A stretch of DNA of 64,000 nt from Flavobacterium fluviale (GCF_003312915.1 NZ_CP030261.1:248001-312000); one strand, 5' to 3'; shown: positions 26,714 through 34,734, counted from the stretch's first letter. Numbers and translations: made by a program. The notes: generated from the letters alone by a model not told the origin.

Positions 26714-26739
26714 TCAAAAAAAAGCTGCTTCAATTAAGA
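26714..26739. repeat. Right 26-bp direct repeat flanking the toxin cassette
   Basis: Exact copy of 24876-24901. Here the repeat forms one arm of a working terminator hairpin completed by 26738-26752. Confidence 0.92.
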
Positions 26740-26752
26740 AACAGCTTTTTTT
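26716..26752 (-). terminator. Terminator of the OmpA-family gene
   Basis: A 15-bp stem with one C-A mismatch (26717-26731 with 26738-26752) is followed on the minus strand by a run of eight T (26723-26716). One arm is the right 26-bp repeat. Confidence 0.85.
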
Positions 26753-26773
26753 ATATTTTATTTTATTCTGGTA

Positions 26774-27469
26774 TTATTTTCCAGCTTCAGCTTTTGCGTC
26801 GTTAACCATTTTGTCATTTGCTGTAATTGAGAATTCAACACGACGGTTTTGAGCTCTTCCTTCTGGAGTATCATTTGTTGCAATTGGATCTGCAATTCCT
26901 AAACCTGAAGTTTTGAAACGGTTCGATTTTAAGCCTTTTGCAACTAAATAAGCCTGCACAGATGCAGCTCTTTGTCCAGAAAGTGTTAAGTTATATTCTG
27001 GTCTACCAGTATTATCAGTATATCCAAAAATCTGAATATCTGTATCTCCATATTCATTAAATACTGGAACTAATTTATCTAAGTTTGCTTTCGCTTGAGT
27101 TGTTAGAGTTGATTTATTAGTATCAAAACGAACTGAATTTTCATTTAAAGTTAAATGAATACCTTCTCCAACTCTTTCTACAGAAGCACCTGGTAAAGCT
27201 TGATCGATTTCACGAGCTTGTTTATCCATTTTGTTTCCAATAAGTGCACCAGTTCCACCACCAACAGCAGCTCCAATTGCAGCGCCTAAAGCAGCGTTTC
27301 CGCCTTTTCCTAAATTATTTCCTAATACAGCACCAATCACACCTCCGGCCACAACTCCAATTCCAGCACCTTTTTGTGTATTATTTGCATTTTTTACTGA
27401 ATCACAACTAGTAAAAAAACTAGTTAGAACTAGTAAACTACTTAAACCTAAAACCGTTAACTTTCTCAT
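26774..27469 (-). CDS. OmpA-family outer membrane lipoprotein with glycine-zipper region
   Basis: A 231-residue SpII lipoprotein (SFFTSC, Cys22). Residues 35-80 are a glycine-zipper segment (GAGIGVVAGGVIGAVLGNNL and more GxxxG repeats) that can insert in or span a membrane. Residues 110-215 form an OmpA-type peptidoglycan-binding domain with FGYTDNTGRPEYNLTLSGQR and the NRRVEFSI end. The protein tethers the outer membrane to the cell wall. It lies 18 bases downstream of the lipocalin-like lipoprotein gene in one operon. Its terminator is the site where the toxin cassette appears to have inserted. Confidence 0.9.
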   Translation of the reverse strand: MRKLTVLGLSSLLVLTSFFTSCDSVKNANNTQKGAGIGVVAGGVIGAVLGNNLGKGGNAALGAAIGAAVGGGTGALIGNKMDKQAREIDQALPGASVERVGEGIHLTLNENSVRFDTNKSTLTTQAKANLDKLVPVFNEYGDTDIQIFGYTDNTGRPEYNLTLSGQRAASVQAYLVAKGLKSNRFKTSGLGIADPIATNDTPEGRAQNRRVEFSITANDKMVNDAKAEAGK

Positions 27470-27487
27470 CTTTTATATTTTTAAATA

Positions 27488-27985
27488 TTAATTGGCTCTT
27501 TGAAATTGGTAAACCACGTCTTTAACCTGACCACCTACGTTAATGTTATCAATTAACTGAAATGAAGTTTCAGTTACACCTCCAACTTTTAGTAAATAAC
27601 CATCTCTTACTTTCTTAGCTTTTTCACCAGCATCAAGAATTTTAAGTACTAATAAACCTTGGTTGTTGATACTCCATACAATTGGAGAAGAAAAGGCAGT
27701 ACAACTTGGCGATGTTAAAGCCATAGTTCCTTTATTATTATTTGAGATAAAGCTCCAAGTACTTCCGATAAAACATTTTGAATCTGCTAGATCAAATGAA
27801 TTTACTTTTATGTAATCTGAACCTGGATAAGATACATTGGTAAGAACCCAATTACCTTTTAAAGCTACTTGTGTTTTCTTGTCAAGTTTAGTTGAAAGAG
27901 CTGTTTCTGTTGAAGCTGTCGACGAAGCAGATTTACACGCAAAAAACAATGCGGCAATCATGCATATTAAGATACCTTTCTTCAT
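27488..27985 (-). CDS. Lipocalin-like family lipoprotein
   Basis: A 165-residue protein starting at the ATG at 27985, chosen because it opens directly with an SpII signal (IAALFFACKS, Cys17). A 14-residue longer reading from 28027 would spoil the signal. The mature part begins KGNWVLTNVSYPGSD and ends VVYQFQRAN, the beta-barrel pattern of lipocalin-like domains in Bacteroidota lipoproteins (ligand unknown). It is followed after 18 bases by the OmpA-family gene. A TATATTTG -7 element lies at 28046-28039 on the minus strand. Confidence 0.78.
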   Translation of the reverse strand: MKKGILICMIAALFFACKSASSTASTETALSTKLDKKTQVALKGNWVLTNVSYPGSDYIKVNSFDLADSKCFIGSTWSFISNNNKGTMALTSPSCTAFSSPIVWSINNQGLLVLKILDAGEKAKKVRDGYLLKVGGVTETSFQLIDNINVGGQVKDVVYQFQRAN

Positions 27986-28038
27986 TTTGTACAATTTTTT
28001 ATAGATTAATACTTGCCTTTTTAACAATTATTGTACCA

Positions 28039-28046
28039 CAAATATA
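28039..28046 (-). promoter_or_regulatory. -7 element of the lipocalin-like/OmpA operon
   Basis: TATATTTG on the minus strand, 54 bases before the operon's first ATG. No TTG lies at the usual distance, so only the -7 box is supported. Confidence 0.5.
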
Positions 28047-28187
28047 CGATTCATTCCAGAAAAAAATCTTTTACAATCTATTTATTTTCTTTCAGAATTA
28101 ACATTTCCGACATTTTGTCACCCCAAAAACAATTGGTATTCTATTTGAATAAGTGAAAATCATCACATTAAAATAAAAATTAAAAAT

Positions 28188-30071
28188 ATGGCAACAGGTA
28201 AAATTAATGTTTCAGTAGAAAACATTTTTCCTTTAATTAAAAAGTTCTTATACAGCGACCATGAAATCTTCTTACGCGAGCTTGTTTCTAACGGTACCGA
28301 TGCTACTTTAAAATTAAAACATCTTATCAGCATTGGCGAAGCTAAAGTAGAATATGGCAATCCGATCATTGAGGTTAAAGTGGACAAAGAAGGTAAAAAA
28401 ATCCACATTATCGATCAAGGTTTGGGTATGACTGCTGATGAAGTAGAAAAATACATCAATCAAGTTGCTTTTTCGGGCGCTGAAGAATTCTTAGACAAAT
28501 ACAAAGATTCTGCTAAAGATTCTGGAATTATCGGACATTTTGGTCTTGGTTTTTATTCAGCATTTATGGTGGCTGAAAAAGTTGAAATCATCACAAAATC
28601 ATACAAAGATGAACCAGCTGCGCATTGGACATGTGACGGAAGTCCTGAATTTACTTTAGAACCAGCTGACAAAACTTCACGCGGAACTGAAATCATTCTT
28701 CACATCGCAGAAGATTCACTTGAGTTTTTAGATGATTCTAAAATCAGTGGTTTATTGAATAAGTATAACAAGTTTATGCCTATTCCAATTAAATTTGGAA
28801 CAAGAACAGAAACGCTTCCAAAACCAGAAGATGCTCCAGAAGATTACGTGAATGAAACTGTTGAAACTGACAACATCATTAACAACCCTAATCCAGCTTG
28901 GACAAAACAACCTTCTGAGTTATCTGAAGAAGATTATAAAAACTTCTACAGAGAATTATACCCAATGCAGTTCGAAGAACCATTGTTCAACATTCACTTA
29001 AATGTAGATTATCCGTTTAATTTAACTGGTATTTTGTATTTCCCGAAATTAGGAAACGATATGCAGATCCAGAAAGATAAAATTCAGCTGTACCAAAACC
29101 AAGTTTACGTTACCGATAACGTAGAAGGAATTGTACCTGAATTCTTGACAATGTTAAAAGGGGTAATCGATTCTCCAGATATCCCATTAAACGTTTCTCG
29201 TTCTGGTTTACAAGCTGACGGAGCGGTTAAGAAAATCTCGAACTACATTACTCGTAAAGTAGCTGATAAATTAAAAGCTTTATTTAATGAAAACCGTGCT
29301 GATTTTGAAGCGAAATGGAACGACATTAAAATCGTTTTAGAATACGGAATGTTGTCTGAAGATAAATTCTACGAAAAAGCCGGTGCATTTGTTTTATATC
29401 CAACTGTAGATGACACTTACTTTACTTTAGATGAATTAAAAGAAAAATTAAAAGAAAACCAAACTGATAAAGATGGTAAATTAGTAGTTCTTTATGCAGG
29501 AAATAAAGATGCACAGCACTCTTACATTCAGGCAGCAAAAGATAAAGGTTACGAAGTATTACTTTTAGATTCGCCAATTATTTCACATTTAATTCAAAAA
29601 ATTGAAGGCGATAACAGCGGCTTAACTTTTGTTCGTGTGGATTCTGACCATATTGATAATTTAATCAAAAAAGACGAAAACACGATTTCTAAGTTATCCG
29701 ACGAAGAAAAAGAAACTTTAAAAACTTCGTTAGAAGCTTATATTCCAAAAGCTTACAGCGTACAATTGGAAGCTATGGACAGCCAGGCAGCTCCATTTAT
29801 CATTACGCAGCCAGAATTTATGCGTAGAATGAAAGAAATGAGCCAGACAGGCGGAGGCGGAATGTTCGGAATGGGCAATATGCCAGAAATGTACAATTTG
29901 GTTGTTAACACAAATTCTGATTTAGCTTCAAGCATTTTAAATACTGAAGATAAAACGCATCAAGAGCATTTGGTAAAACAAGCTTTAGATTTAGCTAAAT
30001 TATCGCAAAACCTATTAAAAGGCGAAGCGCTGACTGCTTTCGTAAAAAGAAGTTTTGAAATGATTAAATAA
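28188..30071 (+). CDS. htpG: Molecular chaperone HtpG (Hsp90)
   Basis: A 627-residue Hsp90-family ATPase chaperone of the cytoplasm. The N-terminal ATP-binding domain shows FLYSDHEIFLRELVSNGTDA, IIDQGLGMT and GHFGLGFYSAFMVA. The middle domain contains LNVSRSGLQ and the C-terminal dimerisation domain follows. It has an internal Gly/Met-rich loop (TGGGGMFGMGNMPEMYNL, about 551-568) near the C-domain, as in other Bacteroidota HtpG. The start is fixed by the conserved MATGKINVSVENIF. It is monocistronic with a strong terminator. No CIRCE operator is visible upstream. Confidence 0.97.
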   Translation: MATGKINVSVENIFPLIKKFLYSDHEIFLRELVSNGTDATLKLKHLISIGEAKVEYGNPIIEVKVDKEGKKIHIIDQGLGMTADEVEKYINQVAFSGAEEFLDKYKDSAKDSGIIGHFGLGFYSAFMVAEKVEIITKSYKDEPAAHWTCDGSPEFTLEPADKTSRGTEIILHIAEDSLEFLDDSKISGLLNKYNKFMPIPIKFGTRTETLPKPEDAPEDYVNETVETDNIINNPNPAWTKQPSELSEEDYKNFYRELYPMQFEEPLFNIHLNVDYPFNLTGILYFPKLGNDMQIQKDKIQLYQNQVYVTDNVEGIVPEFLTMLKGVIDSPDIPLNVSRSGLQADGAVKKISNYITRKVADKLKALFNENRADFEAKWNDIKIVLEYGMLSEDKFYEKAGAFVLYPTVDDTYFTLDELKEKLKENQTDKDGKLVVLYAGNKDAQHSYIQAAKDKGYEVLLLDSPIISHLIQKIEGDNSGLTFVRVDSDHIDNLIKKDENTISKLSDEEKETLKTSLEAYIPKAYSVQLEAMDSQAAPFIITQPEFMRRMKEMSQTGGGGMFGMGNMPEMYNLVVNTNSDLASSILNTEDKTHQEHLVKQALDLAKLSQNLLKGEALTAFVKRSFEMIK

Positions 30072-30092
30072 TCATTCGAAAAGAATATTTTG

Positions 30093-30128
30093 AAAATCCT
30101 GCAAATTAAGTTTTGCAGGATTTTTTTT
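30093..30128 (+). terminator. Terminator of htpG
   Basis: A 13-bp stem (AAAATCCTGCAAA, 30093-30105, with its complement 30112-30124) runs into eight T. Confidence 0.9.
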
Positions 30129-30178
30129 GCTCACAATTAACCTCTAAAAAAGGGTGATTCTCCCCTTTTTCAAAAGAC

Positions 30179-30186
30179 TACCTTTG
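30179..30186 (+). promoter_or_regulatory. -7 element of the patatin-like gene
   Basis: TACCTTTG, an exact TAnnTTTG match, 51 bases before the ATG. The -33 region has TTC in place of TTG at 18 bases. Confidence 0.55.
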
Positions 30187-30237
30187 TATAAATTTGAAAA
30201 TCAATAAATTACTAATAATTTATAAATTCTAGAAATT

Positions 30238-31503
30238 ATGGACAAAAGAAAATTTACGGAAAATGGCGCAGTTCTAGCAATTATTAAAGATTTAAAAGAA
30301 CAAATAAAAGGCAAAAAATTCTCTGATATAATAGACAATAACAACTACCAATATGTTGATCTGGTTCAGGAAGGCGGCGGCGTTCTTGGAATTGCTTTAG
30401 TCGGATATGTGTATGTTCTGGAAAAAATGGGAATCCGATTTTTAAGTTTAGCAGGAACTTCTGCAGGAAGCATTAACACCATGCTTATGGCGGCCGCAGG
30501 AACTTGTGACGTAGAAAAATCGGAATGGATTCTAGACTGTCTTTGTAATAAAAATTTATATGATTTTGTTGATGGAGACCGAGATGCCCGTGAATTTATC
30601 GATGCTCTTTTAAGTGATGCCGGTAATTTAAAATTAATCATTAAAGGTTATCAGGTAGTTGATAATTTTAAAGATGATTTGGGTCTGAATCCAGGAAATA
30701 ATTTCCATCAATGGATGACTAATTTACTTTCGCAAAAAGGAATAAAGAATTATGCCGACCTAAAAGCGTTAAGAGAAAAAGGAGTTTCAGATAAGAATAA
30801 ATTATATCGAATAAATAAGGTTAATCCTGGCGATAAAGAGGAATACAAACGTATAGATCATTGGAGTGAAATGGCGATCATCGCCGCTGACATTACTACT
30901 GAAAGCAAAATCATCTTCCCGAAAATGATTGATCTCTTTTATTCTAATCCGGAAGTTCAAAATCCAGCCGATTTTGTTCGGGCTTCCATGTCGATTCCGT
31001 TGTTTTTTGCTCCTTTTAAAATAAAAAATATTCCAACTGGAGCTGATGCTTGGAACAAATGGAATGAAGCAACTTGTCTGCGCACTTCTGTACCGTCTGA
31101 AGTGATGTTTATGGACGGAGGAATTATATCCAATTTTCCTATTGATATTTTCCACGAAAATTTAAATGTTCCCGCTTCTCCCACTTTTGGAATTAAACTA
31201 GGCTATGACAAAAATGAAATCAATAAAAATGAAAAATTCCCTAATTTAATAAGTTCAATGTTTGACACAGCGCGATACGGTTATGATGCTGAATTTTTAA
31301 GAAAAAATCCAGACTTCAAAAACCTCATCGGCTATATTGATACAGGAAGTCATAATTGGCTAAATTTCAATCTGACCGATGATGCTAAAATTGATCTTTT
31401 TATTCGCGGTGCACAGCACGCCGCCGATTTTTTAAACCGTTTTAATTGGGAGGAATATAAAAAAATCAGAAAAGCAAAAAGTGACTATTACAAATCAGTT
31501 TAG
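30238..31503 (+). CDS. Patatin-like phospholipase
   Basis: A 421-residue protein with all patatin hallmarks: the oxyanion loop QEGGGVLG (45-52), the nucleophile elbow GTSAG with Ser75, and the catalytic Asp293 in [10 protein letters not shown]. There is no signal peptide, membrane segment or fused outer-membrane barrel, so it is probably cytoplasmic or delivered in another way. Patatins hydrolyse acyl chains of phospholipids. The C-terminal third contains [13 protein letters not shown] and a helical end. It stands alone between two terminators with its own -7 box. The physiological role is open (membrane remodelling or a defensive or offensive lipase). Confidence 0.88.
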   Translation: MDKRKFTENGAVLAIIKDLKEQIKGKKFSDIIDNNNYQYVDLVQEGGGVLGIALVGYVYVLEKMGIRFLSLAGTSAGSINTMLMAAAGTCDVEKSEWILDCLCNKNLYDFVDGDRDAREFIDALLSDAGNLKLIIKGYQVVDNFKDDLGLNPGNNFHQWMTNLLSQKGIKNYADLKALREKGVSDKNKLYRINKVNPGDKEEYKRIDHWSEMAIIAADITTESKIIFPKMIDLFYSNPEVQNPADFVRASMSIPLFFAPFKIKNIPTGADAWNKWNEATCLRTSVPSEVMFMDGGIISNFPIDIFHENLNVPASPTFGIKLGYDKNEINKNEKFPNLISSMFDTARYGYDAEFLRKNPDFKNLIGYIDTGSHNWLNFNLTDDAKIDLFIRGAQHAADFLNRFNWEEYKKIRKAKSDYYKSV

Positions 31504-31565
31504 AATCTCATAGAATACTCATTAATAAATCATTATCCATAATTTTTCTTTTGTAAAATCGTTAT

Positions 31566-31597
31566 AAATCCTGTAACCAAGTCTTACAGGATTTTTT
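31566..31597 (+). terminator. Terminator of the patatin-like gene
   Basis: An 11-bp stem (AAATCCTGTAA, 31566-31576, with TTACAGGATTT, 31584-31594) and six T. Confidence 0.85.
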
Positions 31598-31598
31598 A

Positions 31599-31626
31599 TT
31601 GCGATTCACTTTTTTTATTACATTTG
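31599..31626 (+). promoter_or_regulatory. Promoter of the lipoprotein gene at 31662
   Basis: TTG (31599-31601), 17 bases, then TACATTTG (31619-31626): a full consensus promoter. It rules out translation from codons upstream of 31662. Confidence 0.75.
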
Positions 31627-31661
31627 AATGCCTTTTTTATCTAACACAAAACAAAACCACT

Positions 31662-32492
31662 ATGAAAAAAACCATTATTTTAATCACAACAATTTGTACA
31701 ACAGTCCTTATTGGTGTTTCATGCTCAAACGACAGCAATGAAACCACAACTTCAACAGATGTAACAACGGTTGGCGCATCTCTTGCTATTGATGCTGCTA
31801 ACGAAATGGATCTTAACACCGGACTCTTAATAACCTCAAATCCATCGACAGCAAAAACCGCAGAAACTCCTCCAGCAGGAACAACATGTGCTTCAATTAC
31901 TGTCACAACGCCAAACGGAACAGAATACCCTAAGGTGTTTTTAGCTGATTTTGGAACAGGATGCGAAAGCGATAATCTAAAAAGAAAAGGAAAACTAAAA
32001 ATAACTCTTTCTGGAGCAATAATTACAACCGGAAGCAAAATGACTATTGAAAGAATTGACTACTCTATCAACGGTATAAAACTAGAAGGAATTATAGAAT
32101 ATACAAATACTACAACTGTAGAAACAGTGCCGCAATGGACAAGAAAAGTAACAAATGGCAAATTCACAGACAACCAAGGCAAAGTATACACTAATTCCGG
32201 AATCTATACTACAAAACAAACTGCAGGTGTTGGAACTCCTTTTGTTTTAGCAGATAATGTTTATGAAATTCCAGAAGGAACTCATACCGTAACAGCAGCC
32301 GACGGAACTACTTTAACCTTGACCGTAAAAGAAACTTTAATTAAAAAATACTCATGTTTATTTATTTCTAAAGGTCAATTACGAATCGAAGGCGGTATTT
32401 TTGATGGTGTTGTAGATTACGGAAACGACAGCTGCGATGCCGTATATACTTACACACATGAAAATGGCAGTTCATTTAATTTATCAATGTAA
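31662..32492 (+). CDS. Lipoprotein of unknown function
   Basis: A 276-residue SpII lipoprotein (LIGVSC, Cys21). The start at 31662 is set by the signal sequence and by the consensus promoter just upstream. The mature region opens with a Thr/Ser/Asn-rich linker, then beta-rich segments (TCASITVTTPNGTEYPKVFL, GKLKITLSGAIITTG) and four Cys that could form two disulfides. Proteins of this general type are common in Flavobacterium and appear to be surface or periplasmic beta-structures. I cannot assign a family. A hairpin terminator follows. Confidence 0.7.
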   Translation: MKKTIILITTICTTVLIGVSCSNDSNETTTSTDVTTVGASLAIDAANEMDLNTGLLITSNPSTAKTAETPPAGTTCASITVTTPNGTEYPKVFLADFGTGCESDNLKRKGKLKITLSGAIITTGSKMTIERIDYSINGIKLEGIIEYTNTTTVETVPQWTRKVTNGKFTDNQGKVYTNSGIYTTKQTAGVGTPFVLADNVYEIPEGTHTVTAADGTTLTLTVKETLIKKYSCLFISKGQLRIEGGIFDGVVDYGNDSCDAVYTYTHENGSSFNLSM

Positions 32493-32512
32493 AACCTTTG
32501 CCCAGCATACTT

Positions 32513-32553
32513 TAAATCCCAATTTAGAAATAGATTGGGATTTATTTTTTTTT
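32513..32553 (+). terminator. Terminator of the lipoprotein gene at 31662
   Basis: An 11-bp stem (TAAATCCCAAT, 32513-32523, with ATTGGGATTTA, 32534-32544) followed by nine T. Confidence 0.85.
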
Positions 32554-32627
32554 ATAAAAATAAAACTTCACTCTCTATACATTTAAACTATTTTCTTTAT
32601 TTTGCACCCAAATCTAATAAACCACCA

Positions 32628-33356
32628 ATGAAAAAAACATTAATAGCTTTTGTTACTCTTGCTATACTTGCATCTTGCAGCAAAAAAGAATCTACTGGTA
32701 ACGTACATATTACTGGAAATATAAAGGGATTAAAAAAAGGCACTTTATATATCCAAAGAATTGTTGACACATCGCTTGTTGCAATTGACAGCATTAAAAT
32801 AGACGGAAACCCTGCTTTTGAAAGTAATATCACTTTAGATTCACCAGAAATGCTATATTTATTTTTAGATCGTGGTGTAACTAATTCATTAGATAACAAT
32901 ATTATGTTTTTTGCCGAGCCTGGAAATATTACTATTGAAACTAATCTAGACAACTACATCTCTGGCGCTAAAATTACAGGATCGAAAAACCAAGAATTAT
33001 ACGAGCAATATTCTAAAATAAACAGCCGTTTTATAGATGAAAACCTTTCTTTGGTAGAACCTCGTTTTAGAGCAATCAAAAGACAAGATTTAAAAGCAGT
33101 AGACAGCATCACTAAATTGCAGGAAAACAATATTAAAAGAAAATACTTGTACGCTACAAACTTTGCATTAAACAACAAAGATCATGAAGTGGCACCTTAT
33201 ATTGCTTTAGCAGAGATCTACGACATCAATTTTAGGTTTCTAGATACAATTCAAAAATCTATGACACCTAAAGTAGCTAAATCATTTTACGGAAAAAAAC
33301 TGACCAAATATGTTGGCGACTTAAAGAAACAACAGCCAACTCAAACACCAGAATAA
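32628..33356 (+). CDS. DUF4369-type lipoprotein
   Basis: A 242-residue SpII lipoprotein (AILASC, Cys17); the start at 32628 gives the signal sequence at the N-terminus. Residues 25-115 (VHITGNIKGLKKGTLYIQRI, then DSIKIDGNPAF and FFAEPGNITIETNL) match the DUF4369 beta-domain. In Bacteroidota that domain is usually fused to a thioredoxin-like AhpC/TSA domain. Here the C-terminal part is instead an alpha-helical region without a CxxC motif, so the redox domain is absent. It is probably an envelope protein. A 12-bp hairpin follows and is shared with the convergent gene. Confidence 0.75.
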   Translation: MKKTLIAFVTLAILASCSKKESTGNVHITGNIKGLKKGTLYIQRIVDTSLVAIDSIKIDGNPAFESNITLDSPEMLYLFLDRGVTNSLDNNIMFFAEPGNITIETNLDNYISGAKITGSKNQELYEQYSKINSRFIDENLSLVEPRFRAIKRQDLKAVDSITKLQENNIKRKYLYATNFALNNKDHEVAPYIALAEIYDINFRFLDTIQKSMTPKVAKSFYGKKLTKYVGDLKKQQPTQTPE

Positions 33357-33378
33357 CTTCTGACTATCATATTCATAG

Positions 33379-33406
33379 AAAAGCCCTGAAAATTCAGGGC
33401 TTTTTT
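33379..33406. terminator. Bidirectional terminator between convergent genes
   Basis: A 12-bp stem (AAAAGCCCTGAA, 33379-33390, with TTCAGGGCTTTT, 33393-33404) and a T run, between the DUF4369 and DUF5362 genes. Confidence 0.85.
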
Positions 33407-33436
33407 GCTTTTATAAAGTAATATTTTTATTTGGAA

Positions 33437-33892
33437 CTATCTGCCCATTAATCCTCCAAGGATAGCAAACACAAAAAACAGTGCATAAATACTTAAAAGG
33501 ATAATCATTAAAATTCCAAAAAATTTGTAATGTGATTTTAAATAGCCGAATGATTCTGTTAAAGCTGCTGAATCATTATCTCTAAAGGCTTTTTTAGCAT
33601 TTGAACTAAATTTAAACAAATAATACACTGGAAAGAAGTAAAGAGCTGCCATTAAAAAATAAGCTGCTCCCATAGCCGCACCAAAAGACGCGCCCATACC
33701 GCCCATTCCTTGCATTGTGCCAAGTGCAGAGAAAATTGTTCCTGCAAAAACAGCTATTAAAAGTAAAAAGCCGATCCCGATGAAACCGATAATTGATAAG
33801 AAATAAGCCCATTTGGCTGTTTCTTTTAAAAAGTCTTTTGCAGTTGAATCTAACTGCAATTCAAATTTTTCAAATGCTGAAATTTCTTCCAT
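33437..33892 (-). CDS. DUF5362-family membrane protein
   Basis: A 151-residue protein from the ATG at 33892 (MEEISAFEKFELQLD). A reading from 33922 adds ten residues without support. It has three or four transmembrane segments: about 27-50 (AYFLSIIGFIGIGFLLLIAV), a Gly/Met/Ala-rich stretch at about 58-80 (MQGMGGMGASFGAAMGAAYF), then about 80-95, and a C-terminal helix about 125-147. The layout matches DUF5362 membrane proteins of unknown function found in Bacteroidota. It is a single gene on the minus strand. Confidence 0.75.
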   Translation of the reverse strand: MEEISAFEKFELQLDSTAKDFLKETAKWAYFLSIIGFIGIGFLLLIAVFAGTIFSALGTMQGMGGMGASFGAAMGAAYFLMAALYFFPVYYLFKFSSNAKKAFRDNDSAALTESFGYLKSHYKFFGILMIILLSIYALFFVFAILGGLMGR

Positions 33893-33969
33893 TAGGTATA
33901 ATGTTTTTAGGTTATCAAACAAACATAGGAAAAATATTCTTAAAAATAAATTCTAAAAATAAAAAATCC

Positions 33970-34036
33970 AAATTCCAAACTAAACCTGAAACCTGAAACC
34001 TGAAACTTGAAACCTGAAACTTAAAATTTGGAATTT
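33970..34036. repeat. Heptamer array inside an inverted repeat
   Basis: A degenerate array of five CTGAAAC-type heptamers (33985-34020) is enclosed by a perfect 10-bp inverted repeat AAATTCCAAA/TTTGGAATTT (33970-33979 and 34027-34036). The arm sequence recurs at 46239-46319. Confidence 0.8.
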
Positions 34037-34049
34037 CCGTAAATAAAAA

Positions 34050-34074
34050 AAACCATTCACTTTGTGAATGGTTT
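34050..34074 (-). terminator. Terminator of the downstream tRNA-Thr
   Basis: An 11-bp stem (AAACCATTCAC, 34050-34060, with GTGAATGGTTT, 34064-34074) followed on the minus strand by a T run. It directly abuts the tRNA 3' end. Confidence 0.85.
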
Positions 34075-34078
34075 TTTG

Positions 34079-34152
34079 AGCCGATAGAGGGACTCGAACC
34101 CACGACCTGCTGATTACAAATCAGCTGCTCTAGCCAGCTGAGCTACATCGGC
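34079..34152 (-). tRNA. tRNA-Thr (TGT anticodon), copy 2
   Basis: A 74-nt cloverleaf on the minus strand: acceptor GCCGATG paired to TATCGGC with discriminator T, D-arm GCTC/GAGC, anticodon stem GCTGA/TCAGC with loop TTTGTAA (anticodon TGT, reading ACA), and T-loop TTCGAGT. The CCA end is not encoded. It is identical to the copy at 34261-34334. Promoter: TTG (34196-34194), 19 bases, TATCTTTG (34174-34167). Confidence 0.95.
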
Positions 34153-34166
34153 CTATTTTCCGGGTG

Positions 34167-34196
34167 CAAAGATAAAATTGTTTTTTAATATTCCAA
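34167..34196 (-). promoter_or_regulatory. Promoter of tRNA-Thr copy 2
   Basis: TTG, 19-base spacer, TATCTTTG on the minus strand, ending 14 bases upstream of the tRNA. It is an ideal match to the Bacteroidota sigma consensus. Confidence 0.8.
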
Positions 34197-34228
34197 AAAA
34201 AATTTCACACCTCTCTCTATAATTAAAA

Positions 34229-34254
34229 AAACCATCACATTTCTGTGATGGTTT
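34229..34254 (-). terminator. Terminator of the upstream tRNA-Thr
   Basis: An 11-bp stem (AAACCATCACA, 34229-34239, with TGTGATGGTTT, 34244-34254) and a T run on the minus strand, six bases past the tRNA. Confidence 0.85.
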
Positions 34255-34260
34255 CCGTTG

Positions 34261-34334
34261 AGCCGATAGAGGGACTCGAACCCACGACCTGCTGATTACA
34301 AATCAGCTGCTCTAGCCAGCTGAGCTACATCGGC
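34261..34334 (-). tRNA. tRNA-Thr (TGT anticodon), copy 1
   Basis: Identical in all 74 bases to the tRNA at 34079-34152, exactly 182 bases away, and also transcribed from its own promoter: TTG (34377-34375), 19 bases, TATATTTG (34355-34348). A separate terminator follows. The unit is a duplicated monocistronic tRNA gene. Confidence 0.95.
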
Positions 34335-34347
34335 CTCATTACGGGTG

Positions 34348-34377
34348 CAAATATAAAGCGGTTTTTCGTTTTCCCAA
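34348..34377 (-). promoter_or_regulatory. Promoter of tRNA-Thr copy 1
   Basis: TTG, 19-base spacer, TATATTTG on the minus strand, 13 bases upstream of the tRNA. Confidence 0.8.
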
Positions 34378-34410
34378 AATAAATTTGCACTTTTTTACAC
34401 TTTTTTTTGC

Positions 34411-34677
34411 TTATAAAGCGTTGATTTTTTCAATCAATTGATTAGCAGTTTGTTCTAATTCAACATTGATTTGTTTGAAGTGTGCTTTTTTATTTTCAAC
34501 GTTCTTTGCGTTCACTTTTGTAATCAAAGTATCGAATGCAGCAATAGCCTCATCGATCAAAGCATTCGTTTCTGGAGTTGGATTTCCTGTTGTTGACATC
34601 TCAAACAAGTAAACTGCCTCAATAATATCTCCTAATACGAAGTTGATGTCTTTCTTTAAATTCTTAACGTTTGCCAT
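34411..34677 (-). CDS. Small conserved helical protein
   Basis: An 88-residue cytoplasmic protein from the ATG at 34677 (MANVKNLKKDINFVLGDIIE). The ten extra codons up to 34707 are not needed. It appears to be entirely alpha-helical, with regular hydrophobic spacing suggestive of a three- or four-helix bundle, and contains no cysteine. I recall similar small proteins in flavobacteria beside the mannose-6-phosphate isomerase gene, but no function. It lies 57 bases downstream of manA. Confidence 0.75.
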   Translation of the reverse strand: MANVKNLKKDINFVLGDIIEAVYLFEMSTTGNPTPETNALIDEAIAAFDTLITKVNAKNVENKKAHFKQINVELEQTANQLIEKINAL

Positions 34678-34734
34678 TTTTAATATAATTTTAATTTGCG
34701 TCTGCAAAAGTACACATAATCCTGAAATTACGTG

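Larger units (their letters stand above)
24876..26739. mobile_element. Accessory effector/immunity cassette bounded by direct repeats
   Basis: A 1,838-bp repeat unit lies between otherwise ordinary core genes. It contains a Tae4-like amidase gene, a probable immunity gene, a decayed gene and palindromic DNA. Removing it together with one repeat copy would restore a single intact terminator between the ABC gene promoter and the OmpA-family gene. That is the pattern of an insertion with a duplicated target or attachment sequence. It has no recognisable integrase or transposase, so how it moved is unknown. Confidence 0.6.

Noticed and set aside
24876..26739. IS element between the direct repeats
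   Set aside because: No transposase, no terminal inverted repeats at the repeat boundaries, and 26 bases is long for an IS target duplication.
28102..28187. CIRCE (HrcA) element before htpG
   Set aside because: No TTAGCACTC/GAGTGCTAA inverted repeat is present.
33985..34020. Short regular repeats that could suggest a CRISPR array
   Set aside because: The unit is only about seven bases, contiguous and degenerate, with no spacers and no cas genes in the window.
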